A stretch of 64,000 bases of DNA from Methylosinus sp. PW1. Its GTDB lineage: Bacteria > Pseudomonadota > Alphaproteobacteria > Rhizobiales > Beijerinckiaceae. A program made the position numbers and the translations under genes. The DNA is taken from assembly GCF_000745215.1 (NCBI RefSeq), contig NZ_JQNK01000009.1, forward strand, positions 2,356,001-2,420,000. Reading direction: 5' to 3'. How positions within the stretch are numbered: the stretch's first letter is position 1; each line of letters begins with the position of its first letter. A model generated the notes under the pieces. It was not told the origin of the DNA and made no database searches. It saw only the letters and a program-made list of their open reading frames with translations. Of this stretch, positions 25,583 through 34,400 are shown piece by piece.

Positions 25583-26721
25583 GAATTGCGTCTCTCGCCG
25601 CGCCCGTTCTCGCGGTCCTCGGCCTCGCCGTCGCTCTGGCGCCGGCGCCGGCGCGCGCCGAGCCAATAGCGGAGATCGCCGCGATCATCGGCGTTCCGCT
25701 GTCGCTCGACGCGCATAAGATCAAGCTCGGCGGCGCGCTGCGCGCGCCGGAGGCGTGGAGCGCCTATAAGAAGCGCTTCATCGCCGAGCAGGGCCGCGTC
25801 ATCGACACGGCCAACGACCAGGTGAGCCACAGCGAGGGGCAGGGCTACGCCATGCTGCTCGCGGTGGCCGCCAATGACCGCGCCACATTCGATCGCCTGT
25901 GGGGCTGGACGCGCGCCAATCTCATGGTGCGCAATGACGAGCTGGTCGCTTGGCGCTTCGATCCGCAGCGTCGTCCCGCCGTCGGCGACATGAACAACGC
26001 CTCGGACGGCGATCTCCTCATCGCCTGGGCTCTGGCGGAGGCGGCGGAATATTGGGACGATCTGCCGTTTCGCATGGCGTCGCGGCGCATCGCCGTCGAG
26101 CTGTCGCGCAAGGCAGTCTTGTTCAAGACCAAGATGGGCGCGCTGCTGTTGCCGGCGGTCGCGGGCTTCAACGCCTCGGATCGTTCCGACGGCCCGGTGA
26201 TCAATCTGTCCTATTACGTCTTCCCGGCCCTGGCGCGGCTCGACAGCGTCGCGCCGGAAGTCGATTGGGCCGGCCTCACGCAGACGGGTCTCGATCTTTT
26301 GGAAGCGGCGCGGCCGACGCCGCAGGCTCTGCCCGCCGATTGGATCGCGCTCGAGGGCTGGCGCGCGCGGCCGGCCGAAGGCTTCGCGCCGGAGTTCGCC
26401 TATAACGCCGTGCGCATTCCGCTCTATCTCGCCTGGGCCGGCGTCGGCGAGCGCGCGCATTACGCGCCCTTCCTCGCCTGGGCGCAGCGCGCCAAGGAGG
26501 CGCCGCCGATCGTCGATGTCGCTTCCGGCAAGGAGGTCGGCCAATTCGGCGGCAGCGGCATAGCGTCGATCGCCGCGCTCGTCGCCTGCGTCGTCGACGG
26601 CGCCAAGCTGCCCGCCGATTTCGCCGCGCCCAAAGCCAATGAAGATTATTACCCCGCCACTCTGCATCTGCTGGCGCTGCTCGCCGCGCAAATGAGGTAT
26701 TCGTCGTGTCTCGCCAAATGA
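25579..26721 (+). CDS. bcsZ: Periplasmic endo-1,4-beta-glucanase (GH8)
   Basis: This 380-residue secreted GH8 cellulase trims or orders nascent cellulose. The signal peptide ends PAPARA near residue 24. The acid Glu lies in VSHSEGQGYAMLLA and the conserved Asp in NNASDGDLLIAWAL. The C-terminal NEDYYPATLHLLAL is typical. The ATG at 25579 overlaps the bcsB stop (ATGA) and follows GGAAGGAG, so the start is well supported and translation is coupled to bcsB. Confidence 0.92.
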   Translation: MRIASLAAPVLAVLGLAVALAPAPARAEPIAEIAAIIGVPLSLDAHKIKLGGALRAPEAWSAYKKRFIAEQGRVIDTANDQVSHSEGQGYAMLLAVAANDRATFDRLWGWTRANLMVRNDELVAWRFDPQRRPAVGDMNNASDGDLLIAWALAEAAEYWDDLPFRMASRRIAVELSRKAVLFKTKMGALLLPAVAGFNASDRSDGPVINLSYYVFPALARLDSVAPEVDWAGLTQTGLDLLEAARPTPQALPADWIALEGWRARPAEGFAPEFAYNAVRIPLYLAWAGVGERAHYAPFLAWAQRAKEAPPIVDVASGKEVGQFGGSGIASIAALVACVVDGAKLPADFAAPKANEDYYPATLHLLALLAAQMRYSSCLAK

Positions 26722-28805
26722 GAGCCCTTCTCCTCGCGGCCTGCGCCGTTTCCTTTGCGGCGGCTCCGCGCGCGCACGCTCAAGGCCCCGCGCCCCAATC
26801 CATTCTCGTCGCGCCGGCGCCCGCCGCCGCGGCGTCCGAAAAGCCCGACGATCTCGCGCTGCGCTATTACGCATCGCTAGATCAGCGCGCGCGCGTGCGC
26901 GCCGAATTCTCGCGGCTGCGGCGGCTCTATCCCAATTTCGAGCCGCCGGCCGATCTCTACGGACCGCGTCGCGGCGATGTCGACGAGGCGGGATTGTGGG
27001 AGCTGTTCTCGAGCGACAGGCTCGACGAATTGCGCGAGAACATTGCCGCGCGCCGCAAGGACATGCCCGGCTGGCGTCCGTCCGACGATCTGATGCAGAA
27101 GCTCAAGCAGAAGGAGCAGCGCAATCAGATCTTCGCCTTCTGGCGCGAGGGGCGCTGGCTCGACATCGCCTCCTTCGCGCGCGACGGCCGCTTCTTCATC
27201 GCCAACGCCGATGCGGAGGCGCAATGGACGATCGCCGAGGCCTTTGCGCGCACCGGCCAGATCAATGAGGCGGTCGAGGTCTACAAGGCGATCTTCGCCT
27301 CCAATGAGGACAAGCATATTCGTCTCGCCACCATGCAGAAGGCGATGGCCACGCTGCGCATGAGCGATGTCGAGACGCTGCTGATCGAGGCGCGCAAGAG
27401 CTCGAAAGGGTCGGAAGACGAATTCGCCGAAGTGGCGATCGACATCACCCGCGCGCGCATCGTCGCCGTGCTGCGCGACGAGCGCAAGGACGATATCTCC
27501 GCCGACGAGCTGCAGCGCTTCGAGAATTTCGCCAAATTCACGCGCGAGCCGCAGCAGCTCGGCCTCGTCGCCTGGCTGCGATACAAGCGCCGCGATTTTC
27601 GTTACGCGCTCGAATCCTTCAAGGCGGCGATCGAGAATGGCGGCGACGCCATGATCGCGCATGGGCTCGCCCATACGCTGCGCGCGCTCGATCTGCGCCG
27701 CGAGGCGGAGGAGGTCTCCTACGCCTGGCGCGCGCCGCTGGTGAACAATGGCATTCTCTTTCTCGATCTGCTGGAACGCGATCTCACGCAGGAGACGCCG
27801 CCCTATGTCGAGCCGGCGCGCCTCGCCCGCTATGCGGCGGTGACGATCGAATCGGCCTCCGGCGAAGGCGCGCAGGGCCTCGGCTGGTACGCCTATAATT
27901 CCTGCCAATTCGACGTCGCGCGTTTCTGGTTCGAGCGCGCGGTCGCCTGGTTCCCGAAGGAGGCGACGCTCTACGGCTATGTGCTGACGCTGAAGCGCCT
28001 GCGCAAGGACAAGGAGGCGCTGGAGCTCATCAACCGCTACGACGGGCTGTTCCCCAAGCTCGTCGAGCTGCTGTTCCCGGATGATTATTATCATCCGCCC
28101 TTCCCCTGCGACTCGCGCGTCGCCGCCAAGGCGCATGGGCCGGCGGTGAAAATGGCCGGCTATGTGGTGCCGGGGCCGGCGGGGCCGGCGCTCGCCGCCG
28201 AGCGCGATCGCCTGCGCGTCGAGGCCGAGAAGAAGGAGGCGACGACGCCGGACGCCGCCAAGGTGGCGGCGCAGGAGCAGCAGCGCGAGCGCGTGCTGAA
28301 GGCCGCACGCGGCAAATTCCCGCTGGCGGTGACGGCGGAAAATCCGCTGCGCTTCGCGCCTCTGCCGCTGGTCGCCGCGCGCTCGTCCTCCGCTCAGCCG
28401 GCGCCGGCGCCGGTCGCGGCCGCCGCCGTTCCGGTCGGCCTGCGGACGGAGCCGCTCGCCGGCAAGGCGCCGCTGGTGGCGCGGCGCGTGCCCGGCGTCG
28501 GACCGATGCCCTCGGAGCGCTATGGCTTCATCCTCTCGCCCGGCTGGAACGCCGTCGATCTGGCGAGCTGGCCGCCGGCCTCCGAGCAGGTCGCGCCGAC
28601 CGGCACGCAATGGGCCAATCAGGAGGCGGATCCGGCCTGGATCGGCCAGCAGAAGGCCGACGCCGACACGCAGCTCACGGCCAGCGCCGCCGAGCATGTC
28701 GCCACCGCCATGGCGCCGCGCAATCGCTACGGCGCCGCGCCGCCGCCGCCCGATCTCGCCGCGGTGCTTTCATTGCCCTCGTCCAAGCAGAGCCAGTCCC
28801 GCTGA
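26706..28805 (+). CDS. Unrecognised exported helical-repeat protein of the cellulose operon
   Basis: This protein of about 699 residues lies between bcsZ and bcsN and overlaps the bcsZ end by 16 bp. It has a signal peptide ending RAHAQ. Alpha-helical, TPR-like repeats fill about residues 90-480 (for example QWTIAEAFARTGQINEAVEVY and ARFWFERAVAWFPKEATLYGY). A Pro/Ala-rich, probably disordered tail follows. It lacks the C-terminal beta-barrel of BcsC and is too short for it. It may be a periplasmic scaffold replacing the BcsC TPR part. The GTG at 26706 has a fair ribosome binding site, while the ATG at 26718 forms an ATGA overlap with the bcsZ stop. Either may be the start. Function is not known. 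Confidence 0.8.
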   Translation: MSRQMRALLLAACAVSFAAAPRAHAQGPAPQSILVAPAPAAAASEKPDDLALRYYASLDQRARVRAEFSRLRRLYPNFEPPADLYGPRRGDVDEAGLWELFSSDRLDELRENIAARRKDMPGWRPSDDLMQKLKQKEQRNQIFAFWREGRWLDIASFARDGRFFIANADAEAQWTIAEAFARTGQINEAVEVYKAIFASNEDKHIRLATMQKAMATLRMSDVETLLIEARKSSKGSEDEFAEVAIDITRARIVAVLRDERKDDISADELQRFENFAKFTREPQQLGLVAWLRYKRRDFRYALESFKAAIENGGDAMIAHGLAHTLRALDLRREAEEVSYAWRAPLVNNGILFLDLLERDLTQETPPYVEPARLARYAAVTIESASGEGAQGLGWYAYNSCQFDVARFWFERAVAWFPKEATLYGYVLTLKRLRKDKEALELINRYDGLFPKLVELLFPDDYYHPPFPCDSRVAAKAHGPAVKMAGYVVPGPAGPALAAERDRLRVEAEKKEATTPDAAKVAAQEQQRERVLKAARGKFPLAVTAENPLRFAPLPLVAARSSSAQPAPAPVAAAAVPVGLRTEPLAGKAPLVARRVPGVGPMPSERYGFILSPGWNAVDLASWPPASEQVAPTGTQWANQEADPAWIGQQKADADTQLTASAAEHVATAMAPRNRYGAAPPPPDLAAVLSLPSSKQSQSR

Positions 28806-28827
28806 ATTTCTTTTTCGGAGTTTCGTC

Positions 28828-29811
28828 ATGAGCCGTTTCTCGAGACATTCGCCGCCGCTGCTGCTCTTGGCGCTCGGCCTTTCCGCCTGCTCCCCGACGC
28901 GCGGCATTCTCGCCGTCGATCCGACGCCGACGGGCGCCACAGCGGCGCCGCCGCCGGCGCAGGGCGTCGAGGCGCGCAGCGGCGCCGCCGCCATTCTGGC
29001 GCTGCCGGTGGAAGCGCGCGTGCGCGGCGGCCTCGAGGAGCGCCGCTACGCCAATGGCTGGCGTCAAAGCGTCGCGCTGGACCGCGCCCTTATGGGCAAG
29101 GGCTGGAACGAGCTGACCGTCGACATTCGCGCGGCCGCCGCCGGGAGCGGCCATGAGGGCGAGATCCCCATGGGCAGGCCCACCGAGGTCGGCGTGCGTC
29201 AGGAGCTGTCGCTGCGCTTTCCGACGACGCGCATGCGCATCGTCGCCAAGCCGCTGCGCAATGAGCTCGGACCCTTCGGCCTCGCCGTGGGGCCGGGGCC
29301 GGAGGGAACGCGCTGCGCCTTCGCCTGGCAATGGGTCGATGATCTGCGCGCCGTCGCCCGGCCGGACGCCGCCGCCACGACCATCGTTCGCGGCGACGAG
29401 ATTCCCGCCTCGATCCGCATGCGCCTCTGCCGCAAGGGCGTCACCGAGCAGCAATTCGCCGATTGGTTCTCGCGGCTGCGCGCCACCGAGGCCGCCAATG
29501 TGGAGCGCGTCGTCGACGCCGCCCGCAGCGGCGTCGATGCGCCTGCGCGCCCGCCCGCCGCCGGCGAGCGGCCCGCGGCCCCGGCGACGGTGGCGAGCAT
29601 CGCCGCCCCGGCCAAGCGGCCGCCGGTCCATAAGGCGAAGGTCAGGCCTCTCCATCGCCATGAGGAGACGACGACCGAGGTTCGCCGCTACAGCGAGCCG
29701 GCCAGATCGGTGGAGACCAAGCCGGTGGAGACCCGGGCCGCCGCGGTCCATTTCGATCCCGGCCTGCCGCCCCAGGCCTTCGCCGGCCCGCCCAAGTCCG
29801 CGACGCGGTGA
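28828..29811 (+). CDS. bcsN: Cellulose biosynthesis protein BcsN (lipoprotein)
   Basis: This 327-residue protein has a lipoprotein signal with lipobox LSAC (Cys21). A compact domain of about 190 residues follows (LALPVEARVRGGLEERRYANGW, FPTTRMRIVAKPL, CAFAWQWVDD). The last 90 residues are Pro/Ala/basic and look disordered. This fits BcsN, an accessory protein of alphaproteobacterial cellulose operons whose mechanism is unknown. CGGAG lies 8 nt before the ATG. It is the last gene of the operon. The metX promoter follows within 40 bp. Confidence 0.75.
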   Translation: MSRFSRHSPPLLLLALGLSACSPTRGILAVDPTPTGATAAPPPAQGVEARSGAAAILALPVEARVRGGLEERRYANGWRQSVALDRALMGKGWNELTVDIRAAAAGSGHEGEIPMGRPTEVGVRQELSLRFPTTRMRIVAKPLRNELGPFGLAVGPGPEGTRCAFAWQWVDDLRAVARPDAAATTIVRGDEIPASIRMRLCRKGVTEQQFADWFSRLRATEAANVERVVDAARSGVDAPARPPAAGERPAAPATVASIAAPAKRPPVHKAKVRPLHRHEETTTEVRRYSEPARSVETKPVETRAAAVHFDPGLPPQAFAGPPKSATR

Positions 29812-29846
29812 GGGGCCGCGGACATGCGCCCTGAACGCCCAAGGCC

Positions 29847-29895
29847 TTGACACTCTCCTCTCGGCCGCCGATGTTGCCGAACAAATTGTTCGGCA
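29847..29895 (+). promoter_or_regulatory. metX promoter and palindromic operator
   Basis: A consensus TTGACA (29847-29852) precedes a weak -10 (GATGTT, 29870-29875, 17-nt spacer). Directly on it begins a perfect inverted repeat with 10-bp arms TGCCGAACAA and TTGTTCGGCA around one A (29875-29895). Position and symmetry suit a repressor site controlling metX-metW. I could not fit a SAM-II riboswitch to this 105-bp leader. Confidence 0.55.
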
Positions 29896-29916
29896 TATCG
29901 AACAGGAGAGAAGAAT

Positions 29917-31101
29917 TTGGCCAATGCGCTTCCAGCCATAGAGACGTTGTCCTCTTCGGACCCGCTCAATGGGCGCATCGTCGAGTTCCCGCTGGACCAG
30001 CCGCTCATCACCGATGGGGGCGGCTGCGTCGCGCCTTTGACGATCGCTTACCAGGCCTATGGCGAGCTGAACGCCGCGCGTTCCAACGCCATTCTGCTGT
30101 GCCATGCGCTGACCGGCGACCAGCACGCCGCCAATGTGCATCCGCTGACCGGCAAGCCCGGCTGGTGGGATGTCATGGTCGGCCCCGGCAAGCCCTTCGA
30201 CACGGAGCGTTATTTCATCGTCAGCTCCAATGTCGTCGGCGGCTGCCTCGGCACCTCCGGCCCATCCTCGATCGATCCCACGACGGGCCACGCCTACGGC
30301 CTCGATTTTCCGGTCGTCACCATTCGCGACATGGTGCGCGCGCAGGCGATGCTGATCGATCATCTCGGGATAGACCAGCTCTTCTGCGTCGCCGGCGGCT
30401 CAATGGGCGGCATGCAGGTTCTGCAATGGGCGGCGAGCTATCCAGAGCGCGTCTTCTCCGCCATGCCGATCGCGACGGCGCCCAAGCACTCGTCGCAGAA
30501 TATCGCCTTTCACGAGGTCGGCCGGCAGGCGGTGATGGCCGATCCCGATTGGCGCGGCGGGCGCTATCTGGAGCAGGGCGTGCGGCCCGAGAAAGGCCTC
30601 GCCGTCGCGCGCATGGCCGCGCATATCACCTATCTCTCGGAGCCGGCGCTGCAACGCAAGTTCGGCCGCAAGCTGCAGGACCGCGAGGCGCCCACCTTCT
30701 CCTTCGACGCGGATTTTCAGATCGAGAATTATCTGCGTCACCAGGGCATGGCCTTCGTCGATCGCTTCGACGCCAATTCCTATCTCTATGTCACGCGCGC
30801 CTGCGATTATTTCGATCTCGCGGCCGATTACGGCGGCTCGCTGGCGCAGGCGTTCAAGGGAACGAAGACGCGCTTTTGCGTCGTCTCCTTCAACACCGAT
30901 TGGCTCTATCCGACCTCCGCCTCGCGCGCCATCGTGCATGCGCTCAACGCCGGCGGCGCCTCGGTCTCCTTCGTCGAGATCGACAGCGACAAGGGCCATG
31001 ACGCTTTTCTCGTCTATGAGCCGGATTTCATTGCGACGACGCGCGGATTTCTGGAGGCGGCCGCCGCTGCGCGCGGCCTGCCGCGGGCCGGGGAGGCCTA
31101 G
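29917..31101 (+). CDS. metX: Homoserine O-acetyltransferase (or succinyltransferase)
   Basis: This 394-residue alpha/beta-hydrolase-fold enzyme acylates homoserine in methionine synthesis. The nucleophile Ser152 lies in AGGSMGGMQ. The acid and base lie in the C-terminal part (FNTDWLYP and DKGHDAFL). [14 protein letters not shown] is the oxyanion region. No ATG is available at the N-terminus. The TTG at 29917 follows AGGAG at a good distance and gives the expected [10 protein letters not shown] start. Acetyl versus succinyl donor cannot be settled from these motifs alone. It sits 3 bp before metW. Confidence 0.92.
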   Translation: MANALPAIETLSSSDPLNGRIVEFPLDQPLITDGGGCVAPLTIAYQAYGELNAARSNAILLCHALTGDQHAANVHPLTGKPGWWDVMVGPGKPFDTERYFIVSSNVVGGCLGTSGPSSIDPTTGHAYGLDFPVVTIRDMVRAQAMLIDHLGIDQLFCVAGGSMGGMQVLQWAASYPERVFSAMPIATAPKHSSQNIAFHEVGRQAVMADPDWRGGRYLEQGVRPEKGLAVARMAAHITYLSEPALQRKFGRKLQDREAPTFSFDADFQIENYLRHQGMAFVDRFDANSYLYVTRACDYFDLAADYGGSLAQAFKGTKTRFCVVSFNTDWLYPTSASRAIVHALNAGGASVSFVEIDSDKGHDAFLVYEPDFIATTRGFLEAAAAARGLPRAGEA

Positions 31102-31104
31102 CCG

Positions 31105-31764
31105 ATGAACGCTCCTATCTTTCCGCAGAGCGCGCAGGAACGCCCCGTTCGTCTCGATCTCGCCGCCGTCGCGGCGATGGTCGCGCCGGGCAGCCGCGTG
31201 CTCGACGTCGGCTGCGGCGACGGCGCGCTGCTGCAATTGCTGGCAGACACCAAGCAGGTGGACGGACGCGGCGTGGAATTGTCGCAGCGCGGCGTCAATG
31301 ACTGCGTGGCCAAAGGCTTGTCGGTGATTCAAGGCGACGCCGACACCGATCTGCGCGACTATCCGACCGATGGATTCGATTATGTGATTCTCTCGCAGAC
31401 GCTGCAGGCGACGCATCATCCACGACAAGTGCTGGTCGACATGCTGCGCATCGGCCGGCGCGCGATCGTCTCCTTCCCCAATTTCGGCCATTGGAAAGTG
31501 CGGCTGTCGCTGCTGGCCAAAGGCCGCATGCCGCAGACCACGACGCTGGCGCACGCCTGGTACGACACGCCCAACATACATCTCTGCACGATCAGGGATT
31601 TCGTCGATCTCGTCGAAGCGCTGGGCGCGCATATAGAGCGCGGCGCGGCGCTGGATCACGCCGGCGCGCCCATCCGCGTGAACGCGCCCTGGTGGGTTTG
31701 GAATCTCTTCGGCGCGCAGGCGATCTTCCTGCTCGAGCGCGATCCGCCGAAAAAAATATCATGA
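31105..31764 (+). CDS. metW: MetW, methionine biosynthesis partner protein
   Basis: This 219-residue methyltransferase-fold protein has the SAM-binding loop VLDVGCGDGALL, then VELSQRGVNDCVAKGLSVIQGD, SFPNFGHWKVR and AHAWYDTPNIHLCT, all MetW signatures. It acts with MetX in homoserine acylation in many proteobacteria. The gene starts 3 bp after metX, so the two are cotranscribed. The 299-bp gap that follows holds only a palindrome before the Crp/Fnr gene. Confidence 0.92.
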   Translation: MNAPIFPQSAQERPVRLDLAAVAAMVAPGSRVLDVGCGDGALLQLLADTKQVDGRGVELSQRGVNDCVAKGLSVIQGDADTDLRDYPTDGFDYVILSQTLQATHHPRQVLVDMLRIGRRAIVSFPNFGHWKVRLSLLAKGRMPQTTTLAHAWYDTPNIHLCTIRDFVDLVEALGAHIERGAALDHAGAPIRVNAPWWVWNLFGAQAIFLLERDPPKKIS

Positions 31765-32024
31765 TTAGCTGCGAAAAATACTTAGGCGATTGAATCTCGC
31801 GGGGCTCGGCGTTTGCGCAATATTGCCGAGACGCTGCGCTCTCTCATTTTCATGCAGCGCCGCGCGAATAGCGAAAAGTCCAGAAATCAAAGGCGGATCG
31901 CGGCTTTTTACGAGCGCGCGCGGCGCCGGAGCGCGTGCTTCGTGCGACCTCCTGTCCGAGAGCGAGCGCTTTCCCAGGGGGAAGCTTCGCGGTAGATTGC
32001 CTGCAATGACCGACGAACGCGCCG

Positions 32025-32036
32025 ATTTGCGCAAAT
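32025..32036. promoter_or_regulatory. Palindrome upstream of the Crp/Fnr gene
   Basis: ATTTGCGCAAAT is a perfect 12-bp palindrome 27 nt before the Crp/Fnr start. It could be an autoregulatory site. It is not a classical FNR or CRP consensus. Confidence 0.35.
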
Positions 32037-32063
32037 AAAGTCGGCGACCGCGGGAGCGCGCTG

Positions 32064-32798
32064 ATGCTGGAGCCGCCGTCTCTTAGAGGCGTGCCGATGT
32101 TTGCGACTGTCGATGCGCAGTCGATGCAGCGGCTCACCCGCGATGCGAAATTAGAACAGTTCGAAGACGGACAAACGATTTTTCGTCAAGGCGATCGCGC
32201 GCTGCATGTGGCCATTGTGGTCGACGGATTCGTGAAGCTGACGCGCACTGCCTCCTGCGGCGACGAGACTCTCATCAATATCTGCAATATCGGCGAGAGC
32301 CTCTATGAGGCGCTGAGCCCGGACGGCGAAAGCTATCGCGTCGGCGCGGAAGCCGTTGGACCGGCGCAGCTCATGAAGCTCTCCGCGCCGCGATTTCGAT
32401 TCATGCTGCGCGAATCCCCGTCGCTCGCATCGGCGGTGATCGAGGAGACCGCGCGCAAGCTGAGCGGGCTGATCGGCGAGATCGAATCGCTCAAAGGCCA
32501 AACCGCCGAGCAGCGGCTCGCGCGCTTCCTGCTGACGCTGTGTCCGCCGAATGTCGAAAGCTGCAGCCTGCGCTTGCCCTATGACAAGCGGCTCATCGCC
32601 GCGCGGCTCGGCGTCAAGCAGGAGACATTGTCGCGCGCTTTCGCCAAGCTGCGCGAGATCGGCGTGCGCACGGAGACGCGCGACGTCACCATCGAGAATG
32701 TCGCGCGTCTGTCGATCGAATGTTGCGGCGGCGAGCGCGAGCCCACTCTGCCCTCCGAGCGGCGCGATCTGATCGAGAGCCGCGGCGCGCTCGCCTGA
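32064..32798 (+). CDS. Crp/Fnr-family transcriptional regulator
   Basis: This 244-residue regulator has an N-terminal cyclic-nucleotide-binding-like beta-roll (residues about 15-125, with FEDGQTIFRQGDRALHVAIVVDGFVKL), a dimer helix and a C-terminal winged helix with LIAARLGVKQETLSRAFAKLREIGV. The N-terminal cysteine cluster of oxygen-sensing FNR is absent, so it does not look like an Fe-S sensor. No ligand residue pattern typical of cAMP binding stands out. A second in-frame ATG (MFATVDAQ) lies 11 codons in. Target genes are unknown. Confidence 0.85.
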   Translation: MLEPPSLRGVPMFATVDAQSMQRLTRDAKLEQFEDGQTIFRQGDRALHVAIVVDGFVKLTRTASCGDETLINICNIGESLYEALSPDGESYRVGAEAVGPAQLMKLSAPRFRFMLRESPSLASAVIEETARKLSGLIGEIESLKGQTAEQRLARFLLTLCPPNVESCSLRLPYDKRLIAARLGVKQETLSRAFAKLREIGVRTETRDVTIENVARLSIECCGGEREPTLPSERRDLIESRGALA

Positions 32799-32888
32799 GC
32801 TTCGCCGCCTTCGCGCCATGATTTCGGCCCCGCATGCCGCAATTCTCCGCCCTCGCGCGCAAGGCGCGAAGCTCGGAAGGAATTGCGC

Positions 32889-33368
32889 ATGAAACGGATT
32901 TTCGTGACCGCTCTTTTCATTCTCGCGGCCGATGGCGCCGCCCTCGCCGCCTCCACGACGGATGGCGCCGGCGCCTTGTCGCTCGCCGCCCTCGCCGGCA
33001 AGCATTCGCCGGCGGTGAAGCCGGCCGCGAAGGCGGCGCTCGGCAAGCTCGCCGACGGACATGCGAAAATCGCTTTTCCCAAGGGCAAGACGATAGAAGT
33101 GATCGTCGATTCGATCAGCTGCCGCGCGAGCAATGTGGACATCACGCAGCATGCATGCGAGCTGACCTTCGGCCAGAAGAAGGTCCAGCTCGCCGGCCGC
33201 CTCGCGCATGAGATATTCGCGACGCTGCTCGAGGTGGGCGTGCCGCCGGACGGCGCAGCCGGAACGATTTATGCTGCGGCCTCCGCTATCGACTGCGCGG
33301 TCGAGCCCGACGAGGTCGCGCAAAAGGCCGGCGGCGGGGCGCAGTGCAAATATGAGCCGCCGAAGTGA
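32889..33368 (+). CDS. Small exported hypothetical protein
   Basis: This 159-residue protein has a signal peptide (MKRIFVTALFILAADGAALA) and a mature domain with four Cys (SCRASNVDI, HACELTFG, IDCAVEP, QCKYEPP) that could form two disulfides. I do not recognise the family. GGAAGG lies 8 nt upstream of the ATG. It is followed at once by the DUF1636 gene, so the two may be cotranscribed. Confidence 0.7.
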   Translation: MKRIFVTALFILAADGAALAASTTDGAGALSLAALAGKHSPAVKPAAKAALGKLADGHAKIAFPKGKTIEVIVDSISCRASNVDITQHACELTFGQKKVQLAGRLAHEIFATLLEVGVPPDGAAGTIYAAASAIDCAVEPDEVAQKAGGGAQCKYEPPK

Positions 33369-33385
33369 GCGGCGAAGGAGGTCAG

Positions 33386-33772
33386 GTGAGCGAGCCGGAA
33401 ACGACGGTCCAAGAAACGACGGTCTATGTGTGCACCGTGTGCCGAGCCAAGGATGATCCGGAGGTGCGTCCGGGCCATGCGCTGCTCGAGGCGCTCGGCG
33501 CGCGCCTCACCGCGGAGGACCGCGCGATCATCGCGGCGGAGCCGGTAGAATGTCTCGGCGTGTGCTCGCGCCCCTGCACGGTGGCCATGGCCGCGCGGGG
33601 CAAGTGGACCTATGTGCTGGGCGATTTCGACAAGGTCGTCGATGTGGACGATCTCATCGAGTCGGCGCGCCGCTATACGGCGTCGGAAACCGGCCTGGTG
33701 CCGAAGAAGGATCGGCCGGACGCGATGCGCAAGGGGATCATCTCGCGCACGCCGCCGGCGCCCAAGGGGTGA
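33386..33772 (+). CDS. DUF1636 family metal-binding (ferredoxin-like) protein
   Basis: This 128-residue protein has a thioredoxin-like 2Fe-2S ferredoxin pattern: CTVCRAKDD near the N-terminus and ECLGVCSRPCTVAM in the middle. Those are the Cys sets of the DUF1636 family, often met near cobalt or B12 genes. No such genes are present here. The GTG at 33386 is chosen because GGAGG lies 5 nt upstream. A GTG at 33365 overlaps the previous stop but lacks a good site. Confidence 0.78.
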   Translation: MSEPETTVQETTVYVCTVCRAKDDPEVRPGHALLEALGARLTAEDRAIIAAEPVECLGVCSRPCTVAMAARGKWTYVLGDFDKVVDVDDLIESARRYTASETGLVPKKDRPDAMRKGIISRTPPAPKG

Positions 33773-33776
33773 GCGA

Positions 33777-33842
33777 AGAGCGAAATAGCGAGTAGCGAAT
33801 AGTTTTTGCTACTCGCTATTCGCTACTCTCTATTCGCTCTCT
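33777..33842. repeat. AT-richer palindromic repeat between convergent genes (family C)
   Basis: Tandem copies of a TAGCGAGTAGCGAATAG-like unit face inverted copies (CTATTCGCTACTC) around TTTTTG. AGCGAGTAGC pairs with GCTACTCGCT. The base composition is clearly lower in GC than its surroundings. It sits between the DUF1636 gene and ppa and reaches the ppa stop codon, so it may serve as a two-way terminator. Confidence 0.7.
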
Positions 33843-34374
33843 ACTCGGCTTTTTTCGCCCGCGCGATCGCTTCATTGATGATCTTATGCGCCGCCGCGGC
33901 GTCGCCCCAGCCGGCCGCCTCGACCCATTTGCCGGGCTCGAGGTCCTTGTAATGGGCGAAGAAATGCTCGATCTGCCGCGTCGTGATCTCCGGCAGGTCG
34001 GTGTAGTTCTGCACCTTGTCGTAGCGCTTGGTCAGCTTGGGCGCGGGCACGGCGATGATCTTCTCGTCGCCGCCGGCCTCGTCGCGCATGTAGAGCACGC
34101 CGATCGGGCGCACGGCGATCAGCGCGCCGGGCGCGATCGGCCGCGTGTTGGCGACGAGCACGTCGCAGGGGTCGCCGTCTTCCGACAGAGTGTGCGGGAT
34201 GAAGCCGTAATTGCCGGGATAGCGCATCGACGTGTAGAGGAAACGATCGACGACGAGCGTTCCAGAGGCTTTGTCGAGCTCATATTTGATCGGCTCGCCG
34301 CCCAGCGGCACTTCGATCACGACATTGACCTCGAATGGGGGATTCGCGCCGATTTCAATGGCGTCGAGACGCAT
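33841..34374 (-). CDS. ppa: Inorganic pyrophosphatase (family I)
   Basis: This 177-residue cytoplasmic enzyme hydrolyses pyrophosphate. Signature residues are in [43 protein letters not shown] (the D-x-D-P-x-D metal site) and a C-terminal [11 protein letters not shown]. The length is normal. The stop codon touches the adjoining palindromic repeat. It is a single gene, 26 bp after the acetyltransferase gene in the same direction. Confidence 0.95.
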   Translation of the reverse strand: MRLDAIEIGANPPFEVNVVIEVPLGGEPIKYELDKASGTLVVDRFLYTSMRYPGNYGFIPHTLSEDGDPCDVLVANTRPIAPGALIAVRPIGVLYMRDEAGGDEKIIAVPAPKLTKRYDKVQNYTDLPEITTRQIEHFFAHYKDLEPGKWVEAAGWGDAAAAHKIINEAIARAKKAE

Positions 34375-34400
34375 CTAGTAACTCCTGACGGTGGGAAAAG

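Noticed and set aside
23858..25666. A 602-codon minus-strand frame opposite bcsB
   Set aside because: It shows shadow composition and no motif, while bcsB is supported by operon order and its C-terminal anchor.
29812..29916. SAM-II riboswitch before metX
   Set aside because: The leader does not show the pseudoknot sequence pattern I know for that class; a DNA palindrome explains the symmetry better.
31790..32038. Possible 82-codon gene between metW and the Crp/Fnr gene
   Set aside because: No start signal and no recognisable sequence; the region is better read as a leader or promoter.
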